DNA of 64,000 nt from Ischnura elegans (Eukaryota; Arthropoda; Insecta; Odonata; Coenagrionidae): positions 1,612,001 through 1,676,000 of the forward strand of contig NC_060258.1 in assembly GCF_921293095.1 (NCBI RefSeq), written 5' to 3'. Under the pieces are notes generated by a model. That model was given only the letters and a program-made list of their open reading frames with translations, was not told where the DNA came from and ran no database searches. This document shows, piece after piece, positions 12,208 through 22,969 of the stretch (positions are counted from its first letter, which is position 1; each line of letters opens with the position of its first letter). The position numbers and the translations under genes are program-made.

Positions 12208-12352
12208 AAGTATGTATTCTTGCGCTCGAAGACCTGGAAGAAGTGGTTCCAATGCTTCCAGACCCGAATCCAGAAGAGCAGGAGCCGCAGAGCCAAGACT
12301 GATGCACCCCCTCAACTGCTGATGCGTCAGAGACAAACAGCCAGGATGACTG
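12208..12352 (+). CDS. Putative exon, unknown protein (left copy)
   Basis: A 145-bp segment between the acceptor TCTCGTACAG and the donor GACTG|GTACGTAG. Read from the first base it is fully open (KYVFLRSKTWKKWFQCFQ and on). Read from the third base it gives an acidic tail LEDLEEVVPMLPDPNPEEQE ending at a stop. I cannot decide the frame. The right copy (55759-55903) keeps length, splice signals and both openings. Fewer changes are seen here than in the flanks. The minus-strand open frame over this region lacks such support. Confidence 0.35.
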
Positions 12353-12715
12353 GTACGTAGTAATATGGCGTTGTGTTGTCAAATCTTGGCAATTCACAAC
12401 GTAAGCCCTGACACGTGGCACTCCTTTCGTCTGTCCCGACTAGGTTAGGGAAAAACAACACAAAATAAGAATAATTACCACCACGAGAAACAATTGTATC
12501 AAAAATATTACATCTTATGTTAATTATCAACTATTATATGATAGTGAAAAAATTTAACGTAACAAGTATTTCGAATGTAGCCATCAACAGCTAATAATCT
12601 CAAAAGCGAACTTCAATCAATACAAAAACAAAGTACGAAAGGCGTGTCTGTCTGCACCAAGAGTAAAATGAGATCCACCGATGGAGTTCGAGCGATGATT
12701 CTGCGTCTAAGGCTT

Positions 12716-13480
12716 ATATCTACATCTACATAATGTCCCGCAAGCCGCCTAAAAGGCGTGTGGCAGGGGATGTTAGAACACCAGCTGTATACACATAAAA
12801 AATGAAGAAAAAAAAAGAACGAAGTTGGGACTAGCGTATATTAAAGTCCTTTATGGTTCGGGGAAAAAAAGAATTCCCATATCTATCTGTTCGGCAAAAT
12901 ATCTCTCTTAATTTATCGCTTCTATAGGATTTGGAAATATAGAGTGGCTCTAATATTATGTTTTCTGTGTCGCTCTTACAGATATTCATTCTCAATTGCT
13001 CAAGCAGTCTAAGCCTAGCGTGCAGCCTCCGAGTCACAAGCGGCTCCCAGCCTAGTTCGCTTAACATCTGAGTAACGCAGTCTGTACGCCCGTAGCGGTT
13101 TTTGACGACTTGCGCAGCCTTCCTTTGCATTTTATTCAGATCTCGTATTAAGTCTTTCTGCACATTATCCCATACGCTCGTTACATAATGAAGGTGCGGT
13201 CGGACGAGTGCGAGATAGACCTTTCTTTTACTTTCACATCCGAAAATATTCCCACAATGCGCTTGACAAATCCTAACTTCTTCAGGGGTATTCCGAAAAT
13301 ATTCCTTAAATGTGTTCCCCACGAGAGGTTCGAGATTATCGTAACTCCCGATATGCGAGAGTGAGTTCGGAACGAGACACAATGCGAGAGTAGATGGGAA
13401 AATAGACCGAAGGAGGGAGACTTTTTCGAGGCTGAGGGAAACCCCCATAAATTCCGGTCGGCCCTGACAGTCCAATTTTC
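12716..13480 (-). mobile_element. CR1/L2-type LINE relic, RT C-terminal domain and 3' end (left copy)
   Basis: A 214-codon minus-strand frame (stop at 12831) contains YLALVRPHLHYVTSVWD, NKMQRKAAQVVKNRYG, LSELGWEPL and NSFFPRTIKDFN. This is the standard order of the C-terminal region of CR1/L2-family ORF2. The upstream NLSWGTHLRNIF segment lies in another frame, showing a frameshift near 13200-13330. The 3' end carries CATCCCCTGCCACACGCC and finishes in a TGTAGATGTAGATATAA repeat tail near 12717, as expected for a family with microsatellite-like 3' ends. There is no catalytic RT core, so it is dead. Confidence 0.75.
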
Positions 13481-13481
13481 C

Positions 13482-13955
13482 CTGGAAGCGCCCGTGTTGA
13501 CAGGAAAACTCTGGAACAGTTCTCGTTGTCCAAGCAGGGGTAAAGGCGTAGCGCCGGGTTTCCTCTCCTCTATCTTCTGGATGGAGACAAAGCCAAGTGG
13601 TGTGATCAACAGGTCAGGCCAGCCAATGTAGTCAAGGAGTGGAAAGACATGGTAGGATGAGGTATTGGAGGGAGAGAGAGTTTTAATAGGTGAAAAGTGG
13701 AGGACTTCTCGCTCCAGGCTGCAATTTATGCCTCAGCTCCAACTTCCCCTGGATATCCAGAGGTAGATAGCAGGTATTCATCTGCCATACTTACTATATA
13801 AGTCTTGATCTCCTGGTATGGCTAGTTCAGATGGCAGGTTCGGAGAGCGGAGTTTGGAAACAGAGTTCCAAGACTGAGAGCCTCCTAGTCTTTGAGTCGA
13901 ACACCTTTGTGCAAAAACCCATTGGGCGAAAACTGTTCGAAAAAAAATTTGCGCA
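13482..13955. other. Shared duplicate sequence with a short conserved open frame, unrecognised
   Basis: On the minus strand a short frame reading PLGFVSIQKIEERKPGAT is open in both duplicate copies (left about 13520-13660, right about 57060-57190). It may be an upstream part of the neighbouring LINE relic or something else. The rest shows nothing recognisable up to the P element target site. Confidence 0.25.
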
Positions 13956-14059
13956 TAAGTTTGGCATGGTACTACTAAAACAGGTAAGCCATTCCGGCGA
14001 ACGAAAACGAGACCGGTCTGCGCATGACGTCATCTGGGAGTCATACGGCGGCGCCACTT

Positions 14060-16200
14060 CAAAATCTGCCGTGAAGCATACGCGAATCTCTCTAAAACTT
14101 ACCCATAAAACAGTCATATTGGCGTTTGGAATAACCTAATAACAATGGAAATTACCATAAGTTTGTCTTTCTGAGTAATATACGGCAATCTTACGAGTTT
14201 AAAGTTAACTTTTATGTTTTCGCCAAATATGTGGGAAGAGGTAATCGTTGAACGTCGCCATTATCGAAAGGATTATCTGTCGTAATTATATCAACCATTA
14301 AATGACAGCAATTAAAGTCTATGAAAATGAGCCTTTCTTCGACCAATTTCAGATTCAATTTATATACTCTCACAGCAAAAATCATGAAATTTCATCAAGA
14401 TTTCGGCATTTAATGGTTTACAGATACATATAATATTGTTTCTGAGATTCTGAAGAATTTTAAAAACAGTTTTATTTCTGAAACTGAAGTAGCTCTCTTA
14501 TCAAAAGCTACCATAAATAGCAGAAATGTAAGTTTAAGAAAAACTCGAATCAATAAGGGTTATTTCGCAAACAGTGCGAGAGGACTGTCAATTAGTTGTA
14601 TTAGTTTCTGTTAAGGAAACACAATTTAATAAAAAATGAAGAACATTTTATAAAAATTTGAATGGTATAAAAACTCCTAGGTACGTTAACTTAGTAATTA
14701 ATTAATTTCTGCTTCCATTGCAAGTTAAATTTATTCACAATACTGACTTAAATGTTGGCTAGAAAGTCTCCTCGGCGTGGACTAGATGTCATTTGTATAA
14801 TTTACGCATATGTTGGATTTTGGAATCATCCATCCGTTTGTGCAACCACCATTAACACAAGTTTTGATAAGAGGTGGCAGTTGTATTTTCAGCCAAGGTG
14901 ATTACTCATTCTTATGTACATACAAGGACACTAAATGGAAGTAGTGAACGGCTATGTGTGTACGATCAGAAACATTTATTGGGCAAAAACATACCTCATT
15001 GAATTAGGTTTTAGTTTGCTGTGCTGTTAATTCAAATTTGAAACAGACTTCCAGGCATTACTCTGTCATGGATCTCTACGATTGGGGTGACTATTTAAGG
15101 TGATAAATATATCTGAGGGTATTCTAAATACTGACAACACAGGAACATTGAAATGTTTGCTTCCTTACTGAATATCTAATTCAGCAACTTTACATATTTT
15201 TTTAATGTATCTGTAATTCATACAAAATATTCATTAAAGAATATAGTAACCCTTTGAATGCACAGAGGAAGTCTTCAAAGGCACATTTAAATAATTGAAT
15301 AAGTTCTTTCTCTGAATCTCAGAAGTGGTACATCTGAGATTTTTTCTAAATTGTCATCAAGGAGACTCACTCAGGGGTCGGAGAGAAGGAAATGCCTTTG
15401 CCGAGGTTGAAAAGCCTTCCAAATTACCAACTACCCCCTCCCCACCCTGCAGTATAAAAATGAACTTTGGCTTATTTGGCAGTCTAGCTTGAAAATCATG
15501 TAGAACACGTCGAAACCAGCCGAAAGTATTAGGTGATTTGATTTTATCATTTTTGTGGTTGTCTACAAGGCTGAGAGGCCAAGGAGGCAAGCAGACTCAT
15601 GTGCTTACCCAGGGAGGGGCGGCTGCTCCCCCCCTATTAGGGAAAATAGGGGGGAGCAGCCGCCAGTAGTCCGTAGCAAAAGTTTTGAACAAATTACCTT
15701 TTGATGAAAAGTAATATGAGCCTAGAATATGGAACTAAAATGAAAAACAATTTTTTTCAAGCAAATGATTTTAAAAACTAATAAAGCCCTGTAATAATTC
15801 TCTAAAAAGTTTGGTTTTGTTAGCCTTATCTGTGCTAAATTGTCACAACTTGAAAGACCACGGCTTTCCCACCCCCTCTCTAGGTACTGGGTATGCCCTG
15901 GTATTGACTAACAACACGTGTTAACTCTGGAACTCCAGAATTAATTTGAAGAAAGAATAAGGAATGGGAAGAATGTAATGATTATTATGTTGGACAAATA
16001 AGGCTCCTTTATATTATATTCTAAAATTGCTGTGCTCAGGTTAGGTCAAAGACACACAAAAGCTAAATATACTAACATGACATTAAAAATATTGTGTCAT
16101 CAAAAGTACAAATCACATTATTTCATTCATTAAAGAACAATTTTCAAATACAAAGATTAAGAAATTTTTTACAACATAGATCACCCATTACTTTTGGGTA
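14060..16200. other. Left interior of P element downstream of transposase
   Basis: Non-coding. It contains a near-perfect hairpin at about 15617-15664 (arms GGCGGCTGCTCCCCCC and inverse, loop AGGGAA-like) that could be a small nested fold-back or MITE, since similar GC-rich ends (GGGGCAGCTCCCCCC) occur at 20098-20112. Otherwise AT-rich and unrecognised. Confidence 0.4.
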
Positions 16201-16214
16201 GCATATTTCTTGGA

Positions 16215-18306
16215 CTACACACTCAATTTTTTCAATTTTTTCTTAAATTGCCGACCATTAATGTCATCCTTCAAAAGACAGTTCATCGATTTTACTCGAA
16301 TGTATGTCCTAGTCCTTATGAAGCATGTAATGACTTCTTCTGGCCATTTTGGGTCCACATCTTTCATCACTAATTTTGTCAGTTTGTAAAATATATTTCT
16401 TTCTTTTGAAAGATACTCTCCATGGAAATCAATGAACATTTTGTTAATCGAATTTATTAAAGCCATAAATTCATCCGTGGGATGGACCAAATTCCCTCTG
16501 GTGATTCTCATTGTCCATGAATTACCTGATGACACCAGGTTTCTGGTCACATCTCCTAACCAGGGGTACTGCAATCGAAATCGTGAGGCAATGTATCCAG
16601 CAACATAGACTAACCCATCAAAATCTAGCATGTCTGATGGTAAATCCTGGAGCATGAAGTCATTATCTTTGCCCTCATCAACCTCATCCAAAGGATTTAG
16701 AGGAAGCAGGTCTTGTAACACCTCTGCAGTTATGCACAACTCATTTTGCAGATTGGCTCTATTTTCCTCACTCCCAAAATCAATTAAAACCTCATCTTTG
16801 CTACTGGGGACAGTGTTGGCATTAACAGCCATCACAGCTGCAGAATGTTTCCCCATAACATATGCCCTCAGTCTATGGGAAAATTCAATGGGATTAGGGT
16901 GGTCATAGATGCTTCCTATTCCCCTAATATATGAGAAAAAACATTCCAGTATGTCCTGATTCAATTTCGCTGTTAAGATAAATAATGAATCATGACTTTT
17001 AGATAAGTACTTGTACACATTTTTTAATGACTTGATAGTAATCAATATCCCACACTGAAAAGGTTGAAGGGATTTAGCACCAATTACACGCATATCCTTT
17101 ATGAAGGTCTCCACCTGATCTAACACCTGGGTTTGGGCTTCTATATTAGTTCCATACGCATTCCGAGGACCACATTTACCGCATAAAACTGAAGCATTGA
17201 AAATATCAAAAAAGTCATTCATTAATTTAACCACATTTGCTACATCGGTTACACCAGTCATGAGACCTTTGTCCTGGCAGTGTAATAGGGCACAAGAAAC
17301 TTGGTTGGACAGCAACTGTGTGGCTAATTTCACTTTCTGGCGTGCAAGGGTAGAAGGGTACAGATGCTCTTTAGTTATTTTTGGAATTATATTCAATTCT
17401 CCCTTTTAAGACACCAACTTGCTTAGGCATTCAGCAGATATAACTTTCCCATTTTCCATGACAAAGCCACTGTCAATGAAATGGTTTCTGAATAATTTGA
17501 TGAAATGAGGCACATCAGAAAAAACATAAACCTCTCTTGCTGGGTCTGCTGGATTTACGTATGAGGTCCTGTCCACAGTCACATCAAGTTTCCTCCATAA
17601 TGCTCTATTGGATGGCCGCAAGTCACTCACCTGAGCTATCACTCTATAACCATTGTCTTCCAACGAAGTAATAATTAAAAATAAGAGTTCCTTGGACATA
17701 GGACAATCAAAGTCATAAAAAATTGGTTGTTTCCACTTGCTAAACAACCCTCTAGCCATTACCACTTGCACATAGTCATGGGAGCCAAGAACTTGCTCAT
17801 GTTTTCTGTCGACACAAAGTGTGCTTTGAATCTTCATCTCATCAAAAGAGATTACGGTGTATTTCTCGAGATCTGATAGATGCTGACTCTTGATTTTCAT
17901 TATAGACAAAATATTCTGCTGTATACCACATGTGAAGTCATACCTTCCTACCCAAGACTTTAGTGTGGACAAACATGGAAGAGGATACCTAAGGTGTTCC
18001 CTCGAATAGCGATATGCTTTTTTGCTTATATACTGTAAAGATATTGCTGCAGAAATGTCTGTGTTAGACCACACAATCCTTTTCCCTGGGTTAAGAATGC
18101 ATTTGATTTGGCCAGGTGTGAAATAATTAGACAATAAAACCTCAGCAATCCCTCCCTTAGAGTCCATAGGGTCAGAATTTGATTGAAGATGGCTTAGTTT
18201 GGCTTCCAGTTCCTGGATTTTCTGCTTTAGTAAGTTATTTTCCTCCTCCAATTGGGCTGCTCTTGTTTTCCAGTGAACAAGTTCTCCATTCAACTCACTT
18301 GTGCAA
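16215..18306 (-). CDS. Transposase exon 4, coiled coil and catalytic core (one internal stop)
   Basis: Starts at the acceptor ATTTTAG|TTGCACA (18306). It holds the coiled coil, then FTPGQIKCILN, VISFDEMKI, VIAQVSDLRPSNRALW and DVPHFIKLFRNHF, all typical of P/THAP9 transposases. A TAA at 17408-17406 follows KLVS, and the same frame continues KGELNIIPK through LNQDILECFFSYIRG to a terminal basic KKKLKKLSV and stop at 16217-16215. The two open halves are 295 and 393 codons. Confidence 0.88.
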
Positions 18307-18389
18307 CTAAAATAGAATGAAAAAAATCAAAATTATAGAAATGTCATGCTATAGTTCATTCATACGAGGCCAATCCCACTGATACTTAC

Positions 18390-18464
18390 TCATTATCCAT
18401 TGGGTCATCATCACAAGTAGATACCATGAGTTCAGAGTTACTGCTGTCTACAGATTCTTCATTC
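18390..18464 (-). CDS. Transposase exon 3, acidic linker
   Basis: 75 bp between the acceptor TACTGATTCAG and the donor AATGA|GTAAGT. It keeps the frame with exons 2 and 4 and encodes RNEESVDSSNSELMV and DDDPMDNE. Its short length and exact phase (enters at 2, leaves at 2) support the model. Confidence 0.75.
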
Positions 18465-18469
18465 CTGAA

Positions 18470-20660
18470 TCAGTAATGGTAATGATAAGAATATTGATAG
18501 CAAAAAATATATTAATTGTAAAAAATATACCTACATATAAAGATAGATATTGAGTTTTAAATAACAGCTTTCAATTTGGGCATGCAGCCAAGCCCAGCAT
18601 CCTAGGGTAGTACATGGGAAAATCTAAGCCTTTGAACATTAAAAGATTTAGCACTTTAGACAGTCAATAGTGGGGTATGACATAGTAATCCATATCCCTT
18701 CCACATTTCTATTTCTTCTCTAAAGAGTTATGATTCCCATTACATATTACTCTGATGCACATATTTATATAAACCATACAGTGTAGTAATAGCCTAATTA
18801 ATGTCAATTTTCTAATTAGTGAGAGTCACAAATAATATTAATCACCCTATTCTGCGAATAATAATTAGATCATTTCAGCCATTAGTAATTGATCCATGGC
18901 CTTATGAATCCATGCCATGAATCTGATGCCAGGAGAGTGAGAGAAAATTAATGTTACACATTAAATCTGTATGAAGTAAAGGCTTTAACTTTTGAATCCC
19001 ATGCCTAGAACAATCTCTGAGTAATTACTCCAAGAAGCTTGTTGAGGGTGGAAGGTATGCGTGAATCCCATTTCAGCTTTGAGTGCAGCGGAAATGCAAG
19101 CCGTTTGTGACAGTGTTAATTATTTATTTGTGGAGAGTAAATGCAGTCCCTCGGGCTTCATCATCATTTAAGCCTATCCAACCCCATTAGCAAACAATCA
19201 CTTCAGACAAGTTGGAATTAGATACAGTTCTTGCAGCCAATTTTACATAAATTTATGGACTAAAATTTTGTCACCAGCATGCAATAATGCAATATGGAAC
19301 ATTCATCAAGTGTTCATTTATCATGTAATTGGCACAGCAGCTTTCCTAGTACTGATCTTCGAGGGACATCAAATCCAAGTTCAAGACATGAGGATGGATT
19401 TAAGTTAATGCATTGAACTTAAGACAGATATTTAAGCTATGCAGTCCAAAGTTAGTATTGATTTCTAATTTTAACGTACTGCAACTTCTGGATCGTAATT
19501 AGGGAGTACTAATTAAATGCTTCACTGACAATACAGGCACTTTTGGCAATGGAGGATTTCGTATCAAAAGAATGGAACAAGGCCTTATTTTTAGGGGAAA
19601 CAGGTATCAAAGGAAAGCATAAATGTTTAAATGAAGCCAAAGAAAATACAAATTATCATCAGCACTAGTGTACAGCACATGAGAGAATTAATTTCAAGTT
19701 GTTGATCTCTTCGACAATAATGAGTCTCACAAGAGCAGAATAGGTCTAGTGATAATAACAATAAAGTTGTTGATCTCCACAACAATAATGGGTCTAACAA
19801 GAGTGGAATCCTTCAAATAGGGGTATCTGATTTATTGTCATAGATGTTCAATGTGTAAAATAATTCCAACCCAGTTAGTCCATGACACTGAGGTCAACAA
19901 CATGCATCATATGCTGGGATGGGAAGCTATGGTGCAGGATAAGGACATTAACAAAGAGAACATGTTTGATCTAAATAATTTGGAGATTTAATTATTATGG
20001 CTGATTACCATTAAAACAACAGCAATTATGTTAGTAGCAGTCCACCTGCTCTTGGCACATGTGATATTATTGGGCATATCCAGCGTGGGGCAGAGGGGCA
20101 GCTCCCCCCCCCCTGTTTCTCGCTGCCCCCACGAAAGCAAAAACCTCAATAGCCTTTAAGCAAAATTAATACTGAATTGAAAAAAAAAGCATTCAGCAAA
20201 TTTTCTTAAACCCACGAAAAATTATTTGTACATATTACTATGTATAAGATATGTAATAAAAATAAATTTATCGTTTCAAGGAAATAATCTCATAAACTAA
20301 TGTCACAACTTGGTTTGCCCATACAATAGCCAAAACATTAAGGAATAAGCTAAGGTAGGCACATCTTATTCAAATATTTAGTAGGGGCACAAAAACTTGA
20401 ATTAGATAGATTTTTCCCTTCCACCTCAATTTCAATCTAATGACAGTTTCATCAATATTTAACCTATTTATCTGATTCACATGACTTAGGAACTTCTTTT
20501 TCCAAATGCAAACAGAAACGGCGCCACTTCTGTTGGCTATACACCAAAAACAACTTCTAAAACCATCCCAGAATATATGCATTCAACAAATTACAATATC
20601 ATCAATTTTCAAAAAGCCAGTCCTGACATGAGTACTCCAGCTAATTCATTTGTACTGGTG
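18470..20660. other. Large intron of the P transposase
   Basis: Between exon 3 and exon 2. AT-rich without open frames of interest. A short GC-rich stretch at about 20078-20130 (GGGGCAGAGGGGCAGC, a C run, then GCTGCCCCC) may be the remains of a nested MITE. Confidence 0.4.
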
Positions 20661-20671
20661 CAGGGACTTAC

Positions 20672-20906
20672 CGGCAATAATTTTCATCTGCAAGCAAATC
20701 ATCAACCAGCTTCCTTTTAGATCGGCTGGTAGACCTTTCCTTTCTTTTACTGCAAATGTCTTCATCCTGTGCCACACCGGGCAATAGAATGGTAGGTATA
20801 GCATCTTCTTTCAGTTTTTTGCAGGATTTTGGAGAATAATTCAGTAGCTGTTGAATCAGAGGTTTAGCGTATTAATCCTCCTCAAAATGATCAGAACAGA
20901 TTCGAC
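20672..20906 (-). CDS. Transposase exon 2, end of THAP domain (contains a stop)
   Basis: After the acceptor GTTGAAATAG it reads GRICSDHFEED and then TAA (20874-20872), continuing in frame YAKPLIQQLL and later LKEDAIPTILLPG. The Cys and His of ICSDH complete the C2CH site, and AIPTIL corresponds to the AVPTIF motif of the family. The segment ends with a basic KRKERSTSRSKRK stretch, a possible nuclear signal, at the donor TTGCCG|GTAAGT. Confidence 0.85.
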
Positions 20907-21352
20907 CTATTTCAACGAAAAATATGCATAAGTATGAGTGAGCTGGAGGCGAAAAATAAAATTCAAACGAACATAAAATTGAACAAAACACTGGAAAAAA
21001 TTAAGCTTCAATAAAGGTACTGAGAATAAAAAAACTTAAAGTTATGATCTTTTGAGGAATCCCACCTCAAGCATTAGCTGCGCAAAAGATGCATTCTTCA
21101 TATTTGCTATGAATGCTCTGAATAGTTACATTAAATACTGCAATAGTTACAATACTACGGGAGATACAAATGTATCTCTTCGGTACATGCATCATCCGGT
21201 CCACGTTATGACTGAACACCATACTATGCTTCTTGTTCCGAATTTTACAATTACTACACTTGAAAACAAAATATTGGTAAAAATAAAACTATTTTTATTA
21301 TGAAAACAAAAGGTATTTTGTCGTTTTTTCACCATCTGCATTGATATCTTAC

Positions 21353-21500
21353 CTGTTTCTGCGTTCACTAAATCCTGTCTCCGGCAAGCGTTGATCCAAA
21401 CTCTCCTTCTCTCCAAATCTTTGGGAAAACGAAAAAACTTCACACTTCCTTTGCATTTGCGATAGCTATTGCTGCAGCCAAAAACCGAGCAAAAAGACAT
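21353..21500 (-). CDS. Transposase exon 1, first half of THAP domain
   Basis: Starts at ATG (21500-21498) with MSFCSVFGCSNSYRK, giving the first cysteine pair CX4C of the THAP zinc site, followed by FFRFPKD and W typical of THAP. It ends at ...GAAACA G|GTAAGA, phase 1. The start is chosen because THAP domains begin within a few residues of Met-X-X-Cys. Confidence 0.85.
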
Positions 21501-21589
21501 CGCAGTTCCTAGGGTGCAATTTCCTATAAACAAAAGTTGTTCGCCACGAAATCCAGCAGTCTTCTCAAGATGCACGTTGGAAATGAAAT

Positions 21590-21620
21590 CCGGTTGACGT
21601 CACGACTGACGTCACGCGAC
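21590..21620 (-). promoter_or_regulatory. Paired CRE-like sites upstream of the P transposase
   Basis: TGACGTCAC occurs twice, 12 bp apart (21595-21603 and 21607-21615), about 95 bp upstream of the transposase ATG and inside the right end of the element. A single TGACGTCA also lies 60 bp inside the left end. They could be promoter elements or sub-terminal sites; sequence alone cannot tell. Confidence 0.35.
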
Positions 21621-21671
21621 CACCGGCATGCGCAATGGCTTACCTATTTTAGTAGTACCATGTAAGTTTGG

Positions 21672-21933
21672 CAGACATTTGGAGGATTTCGGAGGAATTT
21701 CAGTTCCAGAAATTTCGGAGGAGATAAACTGAAAAACGTCACGTCCTCCTTCACCGGCTATCCCTCATTTTCTTAATTTGAGGTTTGCGGTGTTAAAAAT
21801 TACTCCATTACTTAATTCATGAGGCGGGTGAACAACATGGTGTTCACCACAGGAAATGTGTAAAACTCACATCAATGGAAAACAATTTATAATTAATAAA
21901 GCTAAAAAATATTATTTAAATAAATAAAAAAAG
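21672..21933. other. Shared duplicate sequence between two insertions
   Basis: Aligns to about 57505-57750 of the right copy. It ends with AAATAAAAAAAG (21922-21933), which recurs at 37514-37525 and is the probable 12-bp target duplication of the composite insertion. Confidence 0.55.
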
Positions 21934-22108
21934 CTTGATTGTTTCTGGCTTTACTTTGTGGAAATCCATTCTTAATAATAAAACGTTATTGTACTTTTCC
22001 ACACGATTTTAATTAATACGACCGGTTTCGTCGCAGAGGCGACATCATCAGGTACAGAAACCGTTATAATAACAGTTATTTTGTTCTTGTTTATCTGGTT
22101 GCTATTAC
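21934..22108 (-). mobile_element. Penelope-like element, 3' part of the left fragment
   Basis: Inverse of 37377-37513 over most of its length, plus about 40 bp more at the 3' tip. It contains the hammerhead-like motif at 22016-22055. It continues, across the 10.6 kb TIR insertion, into the GIY-YIG coding tail at 32717-33116: the 8-bp GCTATTAC occurs at 22101-22108 and 32717-32724, and once in the uninterrupted plus-strand fragment (inverse at 37377-37384). Confidence 0.75.
22016..22055 (-). ncRNA. Hammerhead-ribozyme-like motif (minus strand)
   Basis: On the minus strand: GTAC, CTGATGA, T, GTCGC-CTCT-GCGAC, GAAAC, CGGTC, GTAT. CTGATGA and GAAA are the conserved hammerhead core, GTCGC/GCGAC gives stem II, ACCGGU a very short stem III, and GUC the cleavage triplet. 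GUAC and GUAU can pair as stem I. Penelope-like elements are known to carry such minimal hammerheads. One extra U between the core and stem II is atypical, so activity is uncertain. Confidence 0.55.
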
Positions 22109-22109
22109 C

Positions 22110-22650
22110 ATAGAGTAAGTATATTCTAGAGGGCTCACGGCATAGGAGGAAATCGTATCGACTGTTTTAATTCTCAAACAGCCGATAGATGGCCCCTGGA
22201 GTGACGAGCTAGGGGCGAGAGAGTCAGGTTTCAAGTTTCCCAGCTTCTCCCCTTTCCTTCCCGCCCTCCCCTCTTCCTCTCTCCCGAACTCTGCCTCACA
22301 GTCTCCCTCGCATAGATGAAAGGGAAGACGCTGGCTAAGAGAAGGTTGGGCAATAGGCTGGGTCCTATAGGGGATTTTTTTCTCGCCTGGTGAGCTGCGT
22401 CTTCCACGAATCTTCCCTATGCTTGGCTTTCCTCATTCCAACTGAAAACAGTTTTACAACATGCAGCTGTAAATAAGTGTTTAAACTGTTTCATGCACCT
22501 CAAAGATTGCTCTCCGAAAGTCAAGCAGGAGAGAAAGGGAATTTTCGGTGGGTCCCGGGCCCTATAAATATAAATGCGGAGAAACATTTATGATAATAGG
22601 AATTGTTGGTTTGGAGATTCTTATTTCATAAATAAAGGACATATAAAACG
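22110..22650. other. Left arm of the 10.6 kb TIR element
   Basis: A pyrimidine-rich stretch (CTTCTCCCCTTTCCTTCCCG-like at 22240-22300) and otherwise unrecognised sequence. No open frame or RNA recognised. Confidence 0.35.
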
Positions 22651-22669
22651 TAAAAGTAATCGAACAACA

Positions 22670-22800
22670 ACATGCGAATAAATATACAAAAGATTTCACA
22701 TTTATTTAAATACAAGCTGGTAGCAATTTTCCACAACATTTTAATGCGTACGATGCGTTTCGGCTCACAGACCCATCATCTGGTACTATTCATTTATTTA
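22670..22800 (-). mobile_element. Second Penelope-like 3' end (different family)
   Basis: On the minus strand: CAGATGATGGGTCTGTGAGC, then GAAACGCATCGTACG, CATTAAAATG and TTGTGGAAAA. This parallels the first family's order CTGATGA..GAAACCGGTC..ATTAAAATCGTGTG. The core has CAGATGA in place of CTGATGA, so a ribozyme here would be damaged. No coding part is attached. Confidence 0.5.
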
Positions 22801-22861
22801 TTTATTTCATCCAAGTTTATTTTTGTGTCCATAATATATATTTTTATTAATTAAAATGCTC

Positions 22862-22960
22862 ATTTGCAAACTTTGTTGTAATCCACACAGTATGCATTAA
22901 AAACCCAACCGGTTTCCTTCTTTTCAGGGCTTTAGCGTTATCGTAAACCTCTAGATAAAG
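22862..22960 (-). mobile_element. Third Penelope-like 3' end (decayed)
   Basis: On the minus strand: CCCTGAAAAGAAGGAAACCG followed by GTTGGGTTTTTAATGC and TGTGTGGATTACAACAAAG. It shares the GAAACCGGT..ATTAA/TTAAT..TGTGGA layout of the other two ends but lacks a clear CTGATGA core. Confidence 0.4.
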
Positions 22961-22969
22961 ACCTGAAAA

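Larger units (their letters stand above)
16215..21500 (-). pseudogene. P element transposase (THAP9-like), two in-frame stops
   Basis: Four exons (21353-21500, 20672-20906, 18390-18464, 16215-18306) join in phase through GT..AG introns into about 849 codons, comparable to Drosophila P transposase (about 750) and THAP9 (about 900). Order: C2CH THAP zinc finger (residues about 4-60), the AIPTIL motif, an acidic linker, a leucine-rich coiled coil (WKTRAAQLEEENNLLKQK), then an RNase H-like core. Catalytic motifs are visible: FDEM (first acid), SDL..SNRALW (second acid) and LNQDILECFF (third acid). Two TAA codons break the frame: 20874-20872, just after the THAP SDHFEED, and 17408-17406, between the second and third catalytic acids. 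Everything else is intact, so inactivation looks recent. Both could be single C-to-T changes from CAA; that is inference. Confidence 0.9.
13965..21662 (-). mobile_element. P element (THAP-type), 7.7 kb, with TIRs and target duplication
   Basis: Starts CATGGTACTACTAAAA at 13965 and ends with its inverse at 21662. The inverted ends match over about 29 bp with one mismatch. Flanking TAAGTTTGG occurs on both sides (13956-13964 and 21663-21671), 8 or 9 bp depending on where the end is placed; P elements duplicate 8 bp and also start with CAT. The right duplicate copy has the uninterrupted site near 57500. CRE palindromes lie inside both ends (TGACGTCA 14025-14032; TGACGTCAC 21595-21603 and 21607-21615). 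It encodes a four-exon transposase on the minus strand. Confidence 0.92.

Noticed and set aside
12134..12421. 95-codon minus-strand open frame
   Set aside because: The plus strand has conserved splice signals here, and the minus frame has no domain.
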